From: Argopecten irradians
Lineage: Eukaryota > Mollusca > Bivalvia > Pectinida > Pectinidae
Direction of reading: 5' to 3'
Assembly: GCF_041381155.1 (NCBI RefSeq)
Contig: NC_091137.1
Span: 15,743,765-15,807,764, forward strand
Length of the DNA: 64,000 bases
The position numbers were made by a program, and so were the translations under genes. Below are positions 24,420-35,857 of this stretch, in pieces (position 1 is the first letter of the stretch; the number at the start of each line of letters is the position of its first letter). Below the pieces are notes generated by a model. The model saw only the letters and a program-made list of their open reading frames with translations. It did not search any database and was not told the origin of the DNA.

Positions 24420-25512
24420 TATGTTTTGTTTTAGCTTGAATATTCATTTTAATTACCGATTAAATGTTTTGTTTGAGTTTGAATATTCAATTTAATTACC
24501 GATTAAATGTTTTGTTTGAGTTTGAATATTCATTTTAATTACCGATTAAATGTTTTGTTTGAGTTTGAATATTCATTTTAATTACCGATTAAATGTTTTG
24601 TTTGAGTTTGAATATTCATTTTGATTACCGATTAAATGTTTTGTTTTAGTTTGAATATTCATTTTGATTACCGATTAAATGTTTTGTTTTAGTTTGAATA
24701 TTCATTTTGATTACCGATTAAATGTTTTGTTTTAGTTTGAATATTCATTTTGATTACCGATTAAATGTTTTGTTTTAGTTTGAATATTCAATTTGATTAC
24801 CGATTAAATGTTTTGTTTGAGTTTGAATATTCAATTTAATTACCGATTAAATGTTTTGTTTGAGTTTGAATATTCAATTTAATTACCGATTAAATGTTTT
24901 GTTTGAGTTTGAATATTCAATTTAATTACCGATTAAATGTTTTGTTTGAGTTTGAATATTCAATTTAATTACCGATTAAATGTTTTGTTTGAGTTTGAAT
25001 ATTCAATTTGATTACCGATTAAATGTTTTGTTTGAGTTTGAATATTCATTTTGATTACCGATTAAATGTTTTGTTTTAGTTTGAATATTCATTTTGATTA
25101 CCGATTAAATGTTTTGTTTTAGTTTGAATATTCATTTTGATTACCGATTAAATGTTTTGTTTAGTTTGAATATTCATTTTATTACCGATTAAATGTTTTG
25201 TTTTAGTTTGAATATTCATTTTGATTACCGATTAAATGTTTTGTTTTAGTTTGAATATTCATTTTAATTACCGATTAAATGTTTTGTTTGAGTTTGAATA
25301 TTCATTTTAATTACCGATTAAATGTTTTGTTTGAGTTTGAATATTCATTTTAATTACCGATTAAATGTTTTTTCATTTTAATTACCGAGTTTGAATATTC
25401 ATTTTAATTACCGATTAAATGTTTTGTTTGAGTTTGAATATTCATTTTAATTACCGATTAAATGTTTTGTTTGAGTTTGAATATTCATTTTAATTACCGA
25501 TTAAATGTTTTG
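24420..25512. repeat. 43-bp minisatellite, about 25 units
   Basis: The unit combines GTTTTGTTTGAGTTTGAATA and TTCATTTTAATTACCGATTAAAT. Two variant positions move together: units with GTTTGAG mostly have TTTAATTA, and those with GTTTTAG mostly have TTTGATTA. The variants occur in blocks rather than at random. A short disrupted unit lies at about 25370-25395. No open frame runs through it. Confidence 0.95.
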
Positions 25513-25696
25513 AAAGCAAGCCTATCATACTTTACAGGGTTATGACTTAGAAAATAAGACGGCCTTGAAAACAGATCGGTCCTGAAAATAAGCCTGGAAT
25601 TTCCTTAGAAAAAGAATATAAGCCGCGGCTTATTATCAAAATTTTTGGATATAACAAAGTCCTATTTGTGAACATCTTTATCAAAAGTTTGTTGAG

Positions 25697-26200
25697 TCAG
25701 ATCCAAGGACGAATCATCATTTTGGACTTCCGTAGTGATGTGAACTCCACAGTACCAGTGAAGTTTTTCCAGCACATGGTTTCCGGATTATCACCCGATA
25801 TATGTTTATAATAACCTTTCTGATTAGAGTGATGACAACTACGGTACCACCACGAACCCTGAAACACGTAGACACAGTTTGCATTGACGCGCATGCCTGA
25901 TCCTTGTCTGTAGTGGTAAACCGTTGTCCATTGTTGTACAACATGCTGTCGGTGTCCACTAAATTCCGAAACAGACAGACGGTAACCGTCGCTTTCCGGA
26001 GACAAAGAAAAGGAACTATACTTGGCATATCTAGTTGTGCCAGCTACATCCTCCATCTTTGATATAAAGTTCGTGATGCTGTACTGACGTCAGGAGATAT
26101 ACTTTTCTAAAGTAAATGATATCCCGCAGTATCACTCGTGGAACCTTGTATATTCATCCAGAAGGATACAGCTCGGTATCGCGACTGTGCATACTCATAG
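25697..26200 (-). pseudogene. Fibrinogen-related domain (FReD) fragment, decayed
   Basis: The minus strand encodes the C-terminal half of a FReD: RYAKYSSFSLSPESDGYRLS, then in another frame DSMLYNNGQRFTTTDKDQ, then back in the first frame GSWWYRSCH, SNQKGYY and the terminal KMMIRP. Two opposite indels between about 25870 and 25965 explain the frame switches. Upstream a weak match FWMNIQG is interrupted by stops. No signal peptide or N-terminal FReD half is present. It lies 6 kb from the intact FReD gene at 32057-33007, on the same strand, and is probably a decayed paralogue. Introns this short are unlikely. Confidence 0.75.
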
Positions 26201-26960
26201 GAACAGCATAAATGTATCAATATAAAAAGGTAGAACATCTTCAGAATACCAAAATCGTCCTTTTCGATACTTAGTGATGATAATGTATCTGTCTAACGTC
26301 TAACAGATAACGTAATATTCTGTCTGTATCTGTCATCATTGTAAAAATAGGTTCCCATGCATCTGATGCAGCACCACAACGAGGCTCGGCGTTATCTGTT
26401 GGCCTTTTCGTGCATCGTTCAATAGGAGCAAACCTAAGAAATTAGCTTTCTTTTATCTGTTTGTGAAGTAAATTTCCTTTATAAATATATATTGATTTTG
26501 TGGCTAACAAGGTAAGCTAATATTATTCATTTGATGATTACAGAACCATGTATGAATATCATTTTAGAAACATCAAGAGCATGTTTTGATTTCAATTCTT
26601 AATATATGAAAAAGGAAATGTCTCAATTACTCTTAAGAACCATTTTCTAAATAGTCCAATCAATTTACTTCAAATTTTATGTTACAAGATTTACAGAAGT
26701 AACCGAATGACTCCATACTGTATGATTTCGCGGGAGAGATTTTCGCTATATCCGCGTTTTCATTGAAATCCATGAATTCTAAACATCAGCAGGATATATC
26801 GACGTACATATATAGGAACAATAGAATTGTTTATACTCACGAATCGGTGAACCGCAAAAATTTGACCTCTGCGATTTTTTACTTATAAAAATACAATATC
26901 AGAAAAAATGCATAAACCCGAGTGAAATCTTCAATCCAATTTGTCTGAAGTAACGCTGCA
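26201..26960. other. Gene-free AT-rich DNA
   Basis: No gene, RNA or repeat family could be supported here. Confidence 0.4.
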
Positions 26961-27300
26961 GCAGTCATTTAAAACTTTCTCTGACCCACCCGAGCTCATT
27001 TTCACCCCAGGTCAATAGAGGGATACTTTTTATTCTGCATAAAAAGTATCCCGAACCAAAAATTTCTATTATCAAGCAAATAAGTCTGAATTTTATATAA
27101 TAGTTATAAATGACCTTGAAGCTGTCGTTTAAAACTTTCTCTGACCCAACAGAGCTCATTTCCACCCACCCAAGGGCAATAGAGGGATACTTTTAATTCT
27201 TCATAAAAAGTATCCCCTACCAAAAATTTCAATACTTAAAGCAAATTAGTCTGAATTTGAGTGAATACATATAAGTAACACTATAGCTGTCATTTAGAAC
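26961..27300. repeat. 160-bp tandem repeat with internal hairpins
   Basis: Two full units (26961-27120 and 27121-27284) and the start of a third. Each unit carries TTTAAAACTTTCTCTGACCC and a hairpin GGGATACTTTTT..AAAAAGTATCCC (27021-27053 and 27185-27217). Confidence 0.8.
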
Positions 27301-29269
27301 TTTTTAGAATTAGAACAGAACAAGTATCCCCTCCTCCCTCCGCCCCTGAGGTAGCTAGGACAGTGCTAGTTTAAGGAAATACTTATTGTGTCAAATGATT
27401 TTTTTTCTTTTATCAAATTTGTTGAAATAGACACAAAAAAAAAATGAAAAAAATAATCGCCCCCTCGGGTGGGGATTTCTCCGTTTAATTAACAGACACT
27501 AGCGACTGCCACCCTCAGTTTTGCGCAAACGAAATTTAACCATTTTGAGACAAAATATAAAATATGAACATTTTCAGTAGAGGGGTACATTTTATGCAAA
27601 GGGGGTAAGTTTTGATACTGTAGGGGTATAAATTATATACGTTTTATTCTGCAAAAAAAGTATCTGTATACTGTTTATGCAGGAGGTATATCTTATGCTT
27701 AACACCGGAGTCAATAAGTGTAACTGTTGGATTTGTTGGGAAAACGTAATAAAACCAACTAATAACATTTATCAACTATGTATAGAATACACAAATCAAT
27801 ATTCAGTTTATAGACAAAGTTATGGACATTTGCATATGCAAAACATGAGATGAAGTTGGTGTGACTTTGGCCCAATGACGTGAAATCGCTTAGAAACACG
27901 TCTCTGCGAAACCAATCGAGCAGGTCGTGGAAAAAGTTTTGAATTTAATCGGATCAATAAAGCATACAAGTATTGTTGATATTGTTCAAAACATACGCTT
28001 TATAAAAAAAACTAACAGTTTCCTTACAGTATTTGTCGAAAAATCAATAAGTGTTTTTTGTTTTTTTTTCTATTATGACATTTTCTTAACGACTGTGTTT
28101 GTGTAATATGAGCGTCGCAACCTCCTGATCATTGTAAATGTAACATACAATTCCTAGACAATAACAATGCTACAGAAGTTCAGAAGGATTTACGGAGCCA
28201 CAACTTTATGTGGACGTCCGTCTGAGGTTGTCTGTGTGCGCATTAGTTGCCATTGTAAAGATGCCAGGCCGAGTGATTGATCCCCAGTCCTGTCCTTCCA
28301 ACTCCCTCGGTATTATTATATAGTTTGAACAAACAAATGTAAATCTACTTGTAGCTACACCTGTCGATGTCGTATAAATCGTCCACCTCCTTTTTGTTTA
28401 ATTCGATAATGCTTTGTTATAACCCATTTAACGCACTGTGAAACTTGTTTTTCAAAGTGCGTTAAATATGGTATAAACTCAACGCGCTGACTTGCACTGC
28501 ATTTAGCGCATTTTGAAACAAATTTCACTTAGTGTGTTTTTGCCAAGGTGGGTTTAACAATATTAGTACAGTTAATATGAACAAATGGTCAAACAAATAT
28601 ACTCCTTATACAAAACGTATTACTTCATTGCGACTCATGTGCTGCAACATGGAATGCTAGAAGTAAACTAAGAGAAGATTATGTCTATTTGATATTATGC
28701 TATGTGTTTAACAGGAGTTTGTAAGTTTACATGTATGTACACATAGGTATTTCGATTGTAACATATATGTTACCAATAAACGGAACATTAGTACTGAAAT
28801 ACACAACCTGATATTGTTACTACAAAGTACGAACTTATTCCTTTTAGGTTCCAGTGCCAAAAGTCCATATTATATATTGAAAGAAATAGCAACAAACAAT
28901 TATTTCTATATACTCGAATTAAATTACACAATTGTAAGTTGACCTTGTATTCATAAGCTATATTTTACAGTACTAAAAGGAACACTTTCAATACTTTACA
29001 AAACCAATATTTCCATTTTAATTTACTTTGTTCGTCGTTAAAAGTACAATACGAGATACTGTTTTGTGGCACTATAAAGTTTTTTGTTTGTATGGATGTG
29101 GAATTTTGTATTACCATTGTATTATTCATGACTTAAGCGGAAAATGTGATGTTTGATGTAAGTAAAACCAGACCGAGTCATTCATCTATACAAACACCAT
29201 TGTCATCAGTACTACACCAGGGTCATTGTTCCTGTGTTTACACAGATGACGGTGGACCATATTTGACTT
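27301..29269. other. Gene-free DNA with a small fold-back
   Basis: No gene supported. 28418-28558 forms an imperfect fold-back around AACGCACTGTGAAA and TTTCAAAGTGCGTT. Near 27586-27690 there are weak relatives of the GGGATAC..GTATCCC words of the preceding tandem repeat. Confidence 0.4.
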
Positions 29270-29475
29270 CCTATAACAATTGTTGATTCCCCATTACGTT
29301 TGTTGAATCTACATCATAATTGTTGACTTCCTATAATAATTGTTGACCCCCACCATAATTATTGACTCCCCATCATAATCGATCACCTCTTATAACCTTG
29401 GTTGTCTCCCCAAATGGTTGACTCCCAATTACAATCGTTGACTTCCCAATACAATTTTTGACTCCCAATCAGCTC
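29270..29475. repeat. Degenerate tandem repeat, about 22-25 bp
   Basis: Repeated phrases of the form TTGTTGACTCCC followed by CATCATAA or AATTACAA, roughly eight diverged units. Unit length varies. Confidence 0.6.
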
Positions 29476-31385
29476 GTGCCGTTTTGCATGTTTTGATAAA
29501 TAACTCACCCATGTGAAATAAATTCGATATTCAACAATCACTCGTTGTGTAACCTCTATAAATACTTACATTTCATAATAGAAAAAAATTCAAGATAGAC
29601 TATAGTATGAAACATACATTATTTTGATAAGACACAGTAGAAAAGTATATAACGTCATTTGAGGCTTTGAAGATTTGAGGCATGCACAGAGATAAAAATA
29701 CTACAATCAAGATCAGTATATGTACGTAGGCAAGAGACCAATTATGTCCAAAATTGCCATGTATTTAATAGTTTTAACAGATTGCCATTTTTTACACTAA
29801 AGTATACTATTACGATATGTACTTAAGGTACACGTAGCTTTTGAGTGGATCCGACGGGTATGTGACCTGTAAGATCAGGATACTTTATCAACCGCTATCT
29901 CTGTTGATTTTACATGTACTAGAGTTTGTCTTTCTTAGCTTTACATAAATACCTGACCAATCACTTTGTCAGTTTGCCTTATTTGTACATGTACATGTAT
30001 ATGAAAACACCTTTATGTGACATTCAAATTTCGTTTTCATTAGAGTTTCTTATTATTTTAGCTAGTTAATAATAAAGGCAAATATGAAAGATGCATTCTA
30101 TATATATTAAAACGAAATCATCTCAGATATAATTAGATATAAAAACATGCCTTATACATTGTATGTTTGATCGGTTTATCCAAAAAGAGTTGACTTACAC
30201 TATGTAGTCTCTTAAGTTTTATCGAAATATCTTGATGTTGTTTCAGTGTAGATATAACCCATATAAATTTCTTCTGTTATATATCTAAATACACGTATTT
30301 CATTTAATCATAAACAATTGAAAAGGTCTACTTTTCTTGCATTAAAATATACAACATATAAAAATCTTGCTTATACATATAGAGAATGAAACATATTTGT
30401 AGGTACGAGTAGGTTACTTCCTAGCAACATTTTGCGCAATTTCATTTTTCTTCTATAAAATATTATAAAAGCTGTTCCAAGTACTTAATTACTTTTTAAT
30501 GTGTGTTAATAAATGTTCAAACTGACTAATTTTCTAATGGAATTTTTGTTTTGTAGCTTGTTCAAAAATGAAATGTTGGAAATTATAGAAATTATGAACT
30601 TTTACGATACTATAGAACACGATATAAAATCCGTGATATTAAATTTCTTGATATAAAAAATATGTTATTAGCTCAACTGGGACGTCCCCAGCTTATTACC
30701 AGTTTGATGAAAGACCTCCACAAAGAGTGATCATTATATTGTAGGTTACATAATAATCTAGAAACAATCAAATCATTCTCCGTAGTTGTTATGGATGTAC
30801 GTTTCCACAATTTTTTTTATTATAAATAGATAAAAACACTAGATTAGTAAAATAAAACTTCATTTGATTTTTGTAAGCACTTCTCATGAGATAAGTAGAT
30901 AATGGTCATTGCCATAAATACATTATTTAATGACTGAAAAACAAATGTTGCCTATACAATAGATACAATAAAAATGTATAATAAACAGGTATACGATGTC
31001 CAATCAGTTGTAACGCGTTAATTTGTCTTTCACATCAGTAACACAAGTTTAAAGTCAAACTTCTTTCATCAGCAACACAAGTTTACGCTCTAAGTTTTGT
31101 CGTATTTGATTCCGAAGTAGACAGGTGCCGGTAGAAATAGGGTATATATACATAGTTATTGTTAGAGATGTTTCTGTCTTGATGTGGTCGGATATTACAG
31201 AATGTCTGTAAAGCCAGTGGTCGGTAAAGTCAGGTTTCCTTGTACAACCATGTATGTATGTTCTCCCATACTATATAAGGATATCTCGTAGTTGCAAGGG
31301 AAAAGATAACTCTTTCTCCCATACTTGACAGGGTTATCACGCGGTTGCTAGTGGAAAGATAACTCTGTCTTTTAGCGGGTTAGGA
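29476..31385. other. Gene-free AT-rich DNA
   Basis: No supported gene. Near 31250-31370 there are two diverged copies of a phrase with TCTCCCATAC and AAGATAACTCT that also resembles the hairpin at 60649-60706. Confidence 0.4.
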
Positions 31386-31686
31386 AAAAGACAGCTCACA
31401 CGCCATAGACAGTGACGTCATCAATACATGAAGCGATCATTTTTACGCACATCGACGTTCATATCAACTAAATTTTCACCATTTTTCGTTAAAGTATGAG
31501 AGAAAAAGAATCTTACATGGGCCTGTCAGGTGGGCAGGGATATCTCAACCCTCGTGAAAGACTTTGACCATCAACCCTCGGCAAGCCTCGGGTTGACCGC
31601 CAAAATCTTTCACTTGGGTTGCGATATCGGTGTCCAACCGATAGGCCAATGTAAGATTCTATTAATCTTACACAGGGGGATGTAAA
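31386..31686. repeat. Tandem unit 1 with CTCGGCAAGCCTCGGG fold-back
   Basis: Starts AGACAGCTCACACGC and contains a fold-back at about 31510-31663. Arms TACATGGGCCTGTCA..GGGATATCTCAACCC are mirrored by GGGTTGCGATATC..GGCCAATGTA. The centre is CCCTCGGCAAGCCTCGGG. It is followed by a similar unit (31687-32035), so the pair arose by tandem duplication. Confidence 0.8.
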
Positions 31687-32035
31687 ACAGCTCACACGCA
31701 CTAGACAATGACGTGATGTCATCAATAGATGCGACGTAGCCGCGGCGTGCATTGTCGATGACGTCATCAATTTTGACGCATAACGACGTTCCTTTGATGA
31801 TGACGCGATGGAAATGCTGGAAAGTAACGGAAATTTCATATTTTCTCAATCAGGTTTCGGAGAAAAAGTATCAAACATGGGTCTGTCAAGTAGACAGGGA
31901 TATCTTGACCCCCGTGAACGATTTTTGGCCGTAAACCCTCGGCAAGCCTCGACAACCCTCGGGTTGACATGCTAAAATCTTTCACTCGGGTTGAGATATC
32001 CCTGTCCGCTTAACAGACCCATGTAAGATTCTATT
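31687..32035. repeat. Tandem unit 2 with CTCGGCAAGCCTCGGG fold-back
   Basis: Starts AAACAGCTCACACGC. The fold-back at about 31870-32022 has longer and better arms than unit 1: ACATGGGTCTGTC..GACAGGGATATC pairs with GATATCCCTGTC..AACAGACCCATGT. The centre repeats the CCTCGGCAAGCCTCG word with an extra ACAACCCTCGGG. It ends about 20 bp beyond the stop codon of the neighbouring FReD gene. Confidence 0.8.
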
Positions 32036-32056
32036 ATTCTGTAGTCGTGCTAGACT

Positions 32057-33007
32057 CTACGACGCTGGACGAATCATCATTCTAGACGACATCAATGGTG
32101 TGTAGACAGGCAAGTCAGCTGTAAGTGATTCCCAGTGCATATACTCGGCACCAGCTTGGTGTAAACTGTATCGCCCATTGAGGCTAACCCTGCCACATTG
32201 GTTAGTTAAAGAGTGCATGTACCACCAACCGCCTCCCATCATCTTTGCGCAATGAAGACTGCCATCTCCATCATTGTCGTTGTCCTCGGTCGAGAACGTC
32301 GTAGATTGGTTATACTGAAAGTGGTTCAGATACATATTACCACTGTAACCGTTTAGAGGTGCCAACATGTAGTCACTTGTTTCGTTACCCACTGAGAAAG
32401 CGTCAAAATTGGCGTAGAATAGTGTACCTTTTTGATCCGCAATTTCGATACGTAGCTCCCATTCATGGAGGAGTGATGTTAGCAAATGGATATTTTCATT
32501 TCCAAGCCAATATTCGGAATTTGGATCACCAAATCCAACTTTATACTCTTCCCATGTTCTGCGGAAATCAACACTACCGTCGTATCTGTTTTGAATAACG
32601 GCCCACCTTCCCCCTACTGTGGTCATGTCACAGTAAACCTGGACTACATCCGGAGGTGTCACAGCGATGGAGTAGACACCAGAGGGCATGGATGGGGACA
32701 GGTCATGACACAGAGGTGGTGCAGCCGCATACACCGTCCCAAGCAGTGCATAAGGAAAACTGCCATTTTGTAAAAACTCACATAGATGTTTTTCTTCTTG
32801 AAAGGTAAACGCATTGCATTCACTGTCAAAGTGACATTTTGTTGCGCAAGCTTGCAATGTGGAAATATTTGCAAGTGTTTTGAACTCATAATTCCTGGTT
32901 TGAGTTGTTTGCTTGTTCCGATACATCACATATGATGATCTTTTGCCTTCAGTAAAGACCGCTAGAACAACACTAATAAGAATGAGGTACCACTGAAGGA
33001 CAGCCAT
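32057..33007 (-). CDS. Secreted PAN/apple plus fibrinogen-related domain protein
   Basis: An intact single-exon gene of 316 residues. I chose the ATG at 33007; the frame opens two codons earlier with GTG. Residues 1-21 form a signal peptide (MAVLQWYLILISVVLAVFTEG). Residues about 28-95 look like a PAN/apple module (CATKCHFDSECNAFTF and a later Cys). A FReD runs from about 100 to the end: CDMTTVGGRWAVIQNR, EYWLGNENIHLLTS, a calcium-loop region STEDNDNDGDG, HCA, GGGWWY, and the terminal MMIRP. FReDs of this type bind acetylated sugars or other ligands outside the cell, and in molluscs they are often linked to immunity; the ligand here is unknown. Asn-x-Thr/Ser sites occur. A TATAAAA lies about 60 bp upstream of the ATG. 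Confidence 0.93.
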   Translation of the reverse strand: MAVLQWYLILISVVLAVFTEGKRSSYVMYRNKQTTQTRNYEFKTLANISTLQACATKCHFDSECNAFTFQEEKHLCEFLQNGSFPYALLGTVYAAAPPLCHDLSPSMPSGVYSIAVTPPDVVQVYCDMTTVGGRWAVIQNRYDGSVDFRRTWEEYKVGFGDPNSEYWLGNENIHLLTSLLHEWELRIEIADQKGTLFYANFDAFSVGNETSDYMLAPLNGYSGNMYLNHFQYNQSTTFSTEDNDNDGDGSLHCAKMMGGGWWYMHSLTNQCGRVSLNGRYSLHQAGAEYMHWESLTADLPVYTPLMSSRMMIRPAS

Positions 33008-33065
33008 GGTCACAGTGTTTTAGTAGATTCGGCTAAACTGTTTCTCTACTCGAAGTGACCACATG

Positions 33066-33072
33066 TTTTATA
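33066..33072 (-). promoter_or_regulatory. TATA box of the PAN-FReD gene
   Basis: GTATAAAAC on the minus strand, about 60 bp upstream of the chosen ATG. That leaves room for a start site near 33040 and a 5'UTR of about 30 bases without an intron. Confidence 0.6.
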
Positions 33073-33700
33073 CGCAGACATATCTGTTGGTATCGACCAA
33101 ACCAACAAACTTCCGGTCAAAATCAATCGATTTAAACAAACTACACCTGGCCTCAATGGAACTGATCATACGAGGTCACTCAAGACCGTTAGTGATAATG
33201 GCTTAGCTCAGACGCGGAGCATTAGTCTTTGTAATAAACCCATTCACCTCCCAGCATATAAGGACAATATTATTAGTATCTGTGTCATTATTGTTACTCT
33301 GAAACTGCTGATGGGGATCCATTGACTATTATTTTACTGGCAATTATTATTCATCGTGTGATTATTTAAGACTGACGGAAAATAGGCAACAGCTTTTGTA
33401 AAACTTGAAAACTTAGAACAATGCGATGTTCTGGTGGCTTCATATGAAGCATTCCAAAAATAGGACAGAGAACTAGAATACAGACAGCTGTGCCAAGAGC
33501 GATAACAAATACGTAGTCGGCAGAGTAGAACTTTTACTACAAATCGACGAGATACATTAACATTGTATCGACACGGTCCCGATCGTGAAGTAGTAAATAT
33601 TAGGACAGGGTTAGGACACTACAACACCTAACACCATCTACAATATATACATTGCACAAGATACGTTTTGCTCACACTATGTTCTCAAATTATCAACACG
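33073..33700. other. Upstream DNA of the PAN-FReD gene
   Basis: No open frame or repeat was recognised. It probably contains distal promoter elements, but none can be named. Confidence 0.35.
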
Positions 33701-34010
33701 ATAAAATTAATTTTCCGCGTGTAATCAATATGATTTTCCTGATGTAATAAAAACAAATATAAACAACTATTTTCAAGAAATCCAAATGATTTTCCTCCAC
33801 AAGTAACTTAAATAATTTTCCACAAGTAATCAAAATCATTTTCCGCAAGCATTCAAACTAAAATTCCTTTCATTACTCAAAAAAAATTTCCCGAAGTAAT
33901 TAAAATAATTTTCCTCAAGTAATCAAGATACTTTTTCTCGTGTAAGCAAGATGATTTTACATGTAATTAAGCCGTACGTAATCTAACTAATTTTCACTTA
34001 ACAAGTAATT
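33701..34010. repeat. Degenerate tandem repeat of about 28 bp
   Basis: Repeated phrases like AAGTAATCAAAATAATTTTCC, about ten strongly diverged units. Confidence 0.6.
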
Positions 34011-35063
34011 AAAAATACCATTCAATGTGTATCGATAGATGGATTGTTTGATTTATAACGGACCCGAGTAAAAGGTACGATATAATGGATGAATAGCAAA
34101 ATAAGTCCATTTTAAAACTAGCCCAAATGACGGGAGTGTGAAGTGTTAGTTTGAACGATTGTAATGGTGTGAAGCAACATGTTATACGTCCTGGTCGTCT
34201 TGTTGTTGTAATATTTTGAAATGTCGAATCACTATCACATAACTGAATAACTTTGTAACAGGTCATATGGCAATTATTAATTTTCTTAATTGTAAAATCC
34301 TCATGTTTTGTTTACACACATGGCGATACCTAGATGTGTGGTGATCACATTTCTGACTAATCATAACGATGTCTACTCTACATACATAATACTAACACCC
34401 CACACTGTTTTAAATACAGCAATGCGAACTTCTACCTTATTATTAGACTCAAAGTCACGATTCCCCCTTATAGTGTAAATATTCTCCCGAGTAAGTTATA
34501 TATTTTCGATACCTTTTAATGCCATAAGCCACCTAGAAAAGAATTATTATATCTATAAATGTTAAATGGTAAAAATAGAAAACATCGTGTAAGTATAATT
34601 TCCTTTTTATTTGTTATTTGCCATATATATATTTTAAGGATAGATTGGTAGAAAAAAAATCACCACTAAATTAAGATAGCTCTGTTGAGAGAACAAGAAA
34701 TTAAATGAAGCTTTGTATATGTGTGTTGTATAATGCACAATATTAAAGATGCTCCATCGGCGACAAAGCATAATGATATGCATCATTTGAACAATAATTG
34801 GTGTTTAATCGTGTATACATGTGTGAAGCACGGGTTGGTATTATATCTCCCTAAAGTAATTTTGAGTGAGAACAAGGGTATGACAATCCGGTTGATGCAC
34901 TGCCTTTTTAATGCTGTCCTCTAAGTTAATCATGCCTAATATGTCCCAGGTTTTCCTCGGGAGTGGACTAAAATTCCTCCTACCCCCCCCCCCCCCTCCG
35001 ATGGTAATTCATGGATGAGACCTAACCTAGAACTGATTAAAGTAAGATTTTATTGCATGCTAG
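34011..35063. other. Gene-free DNA
   Basis: No gene supported. 34731-34830 carries one end of a dispersed repeat (GATGCTCCATCGGCGACA). A run of about 15 C lies near 34982-34997. Confidence 0.45.
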
Positions 35064-35800
35064 TATCATAGCGAAATTTCGTACGTTTATTGTTCTTACA
35101 TAATTGTTTGTAATTTACCTGTGAATGTTTTGATAGTTAATTATTCAGATCTTTATATCTACCTTATGTCCTAATCTTTGTGGAATTACCGCCAATTAAT
35201 ATGACGCTCAATTTTTCACGTGTCAATCAAAGCGTGTATACTGTCGATATCTCTACCTGAGGCGTTGGTGTCATTAAGGCTTGGAAAGTCTTTTCACTGT
35301 ATATCAAAGCACACACTCTATTGTCAAGACTTTCAATTGTTATGTAATCAACCTTACATCCGGAGTTACCTGCCAAACTGGACAGTAGACTTCATAAAAA
35401 CGCCTTTTGATATTTGGAGGCCAGTTGGATTGCCAACGATCAACCGGACAGGACGGTCCACCATCGGACGTTTATTACATATTTTCAATGTTGGATTTCC
35501 AAATAGAGAACAAGTGTGAAACTATGGACTTATTGTTGGATTGCCATCTACGGACATAATATACAGTGTCTACATTGGATTACCAATATCAGTGAACTTT
35601 AAATTTACCTTCTAAGCAATGTGCCACTATTTTGTTTATTTATGAAATGAAAAATCAATTCAAATTACCAATACAAGAAACGAATATAAGCCAATCGAAC
35701 TCTTTGTTTTGTGTCCTGCTAATTCAACTAATACCAACGGTCCGAAAACAACCAACAATCATCATCAACAATATACACAGCACAAATAATTCTTATGAAA
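35064..35800 (+). repeat. Left LTR of the gag-only element
   Basis: Begins near TATCATAGCGAAATTTCG and ends near ATTCTTATGAAA. The differences from the right copy are single bases and small indels, so the insertion is fairly young. The ends are not the usual TG..CA, which leaves boundary doubt of a few bases. Confidence 0.8.
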
Positions 35801-35857
35801 ATTGGTGTGAGAATCCGAGGTAACTTGCCAAATTTATATTTGTAAGCCAAGTTACGT

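Noticed and set aside
35220-35519. Open frame of 99 codons
   Set aside because: Entirely within the left LTR of the gag-only element; the right LTR copy does not keep it open.
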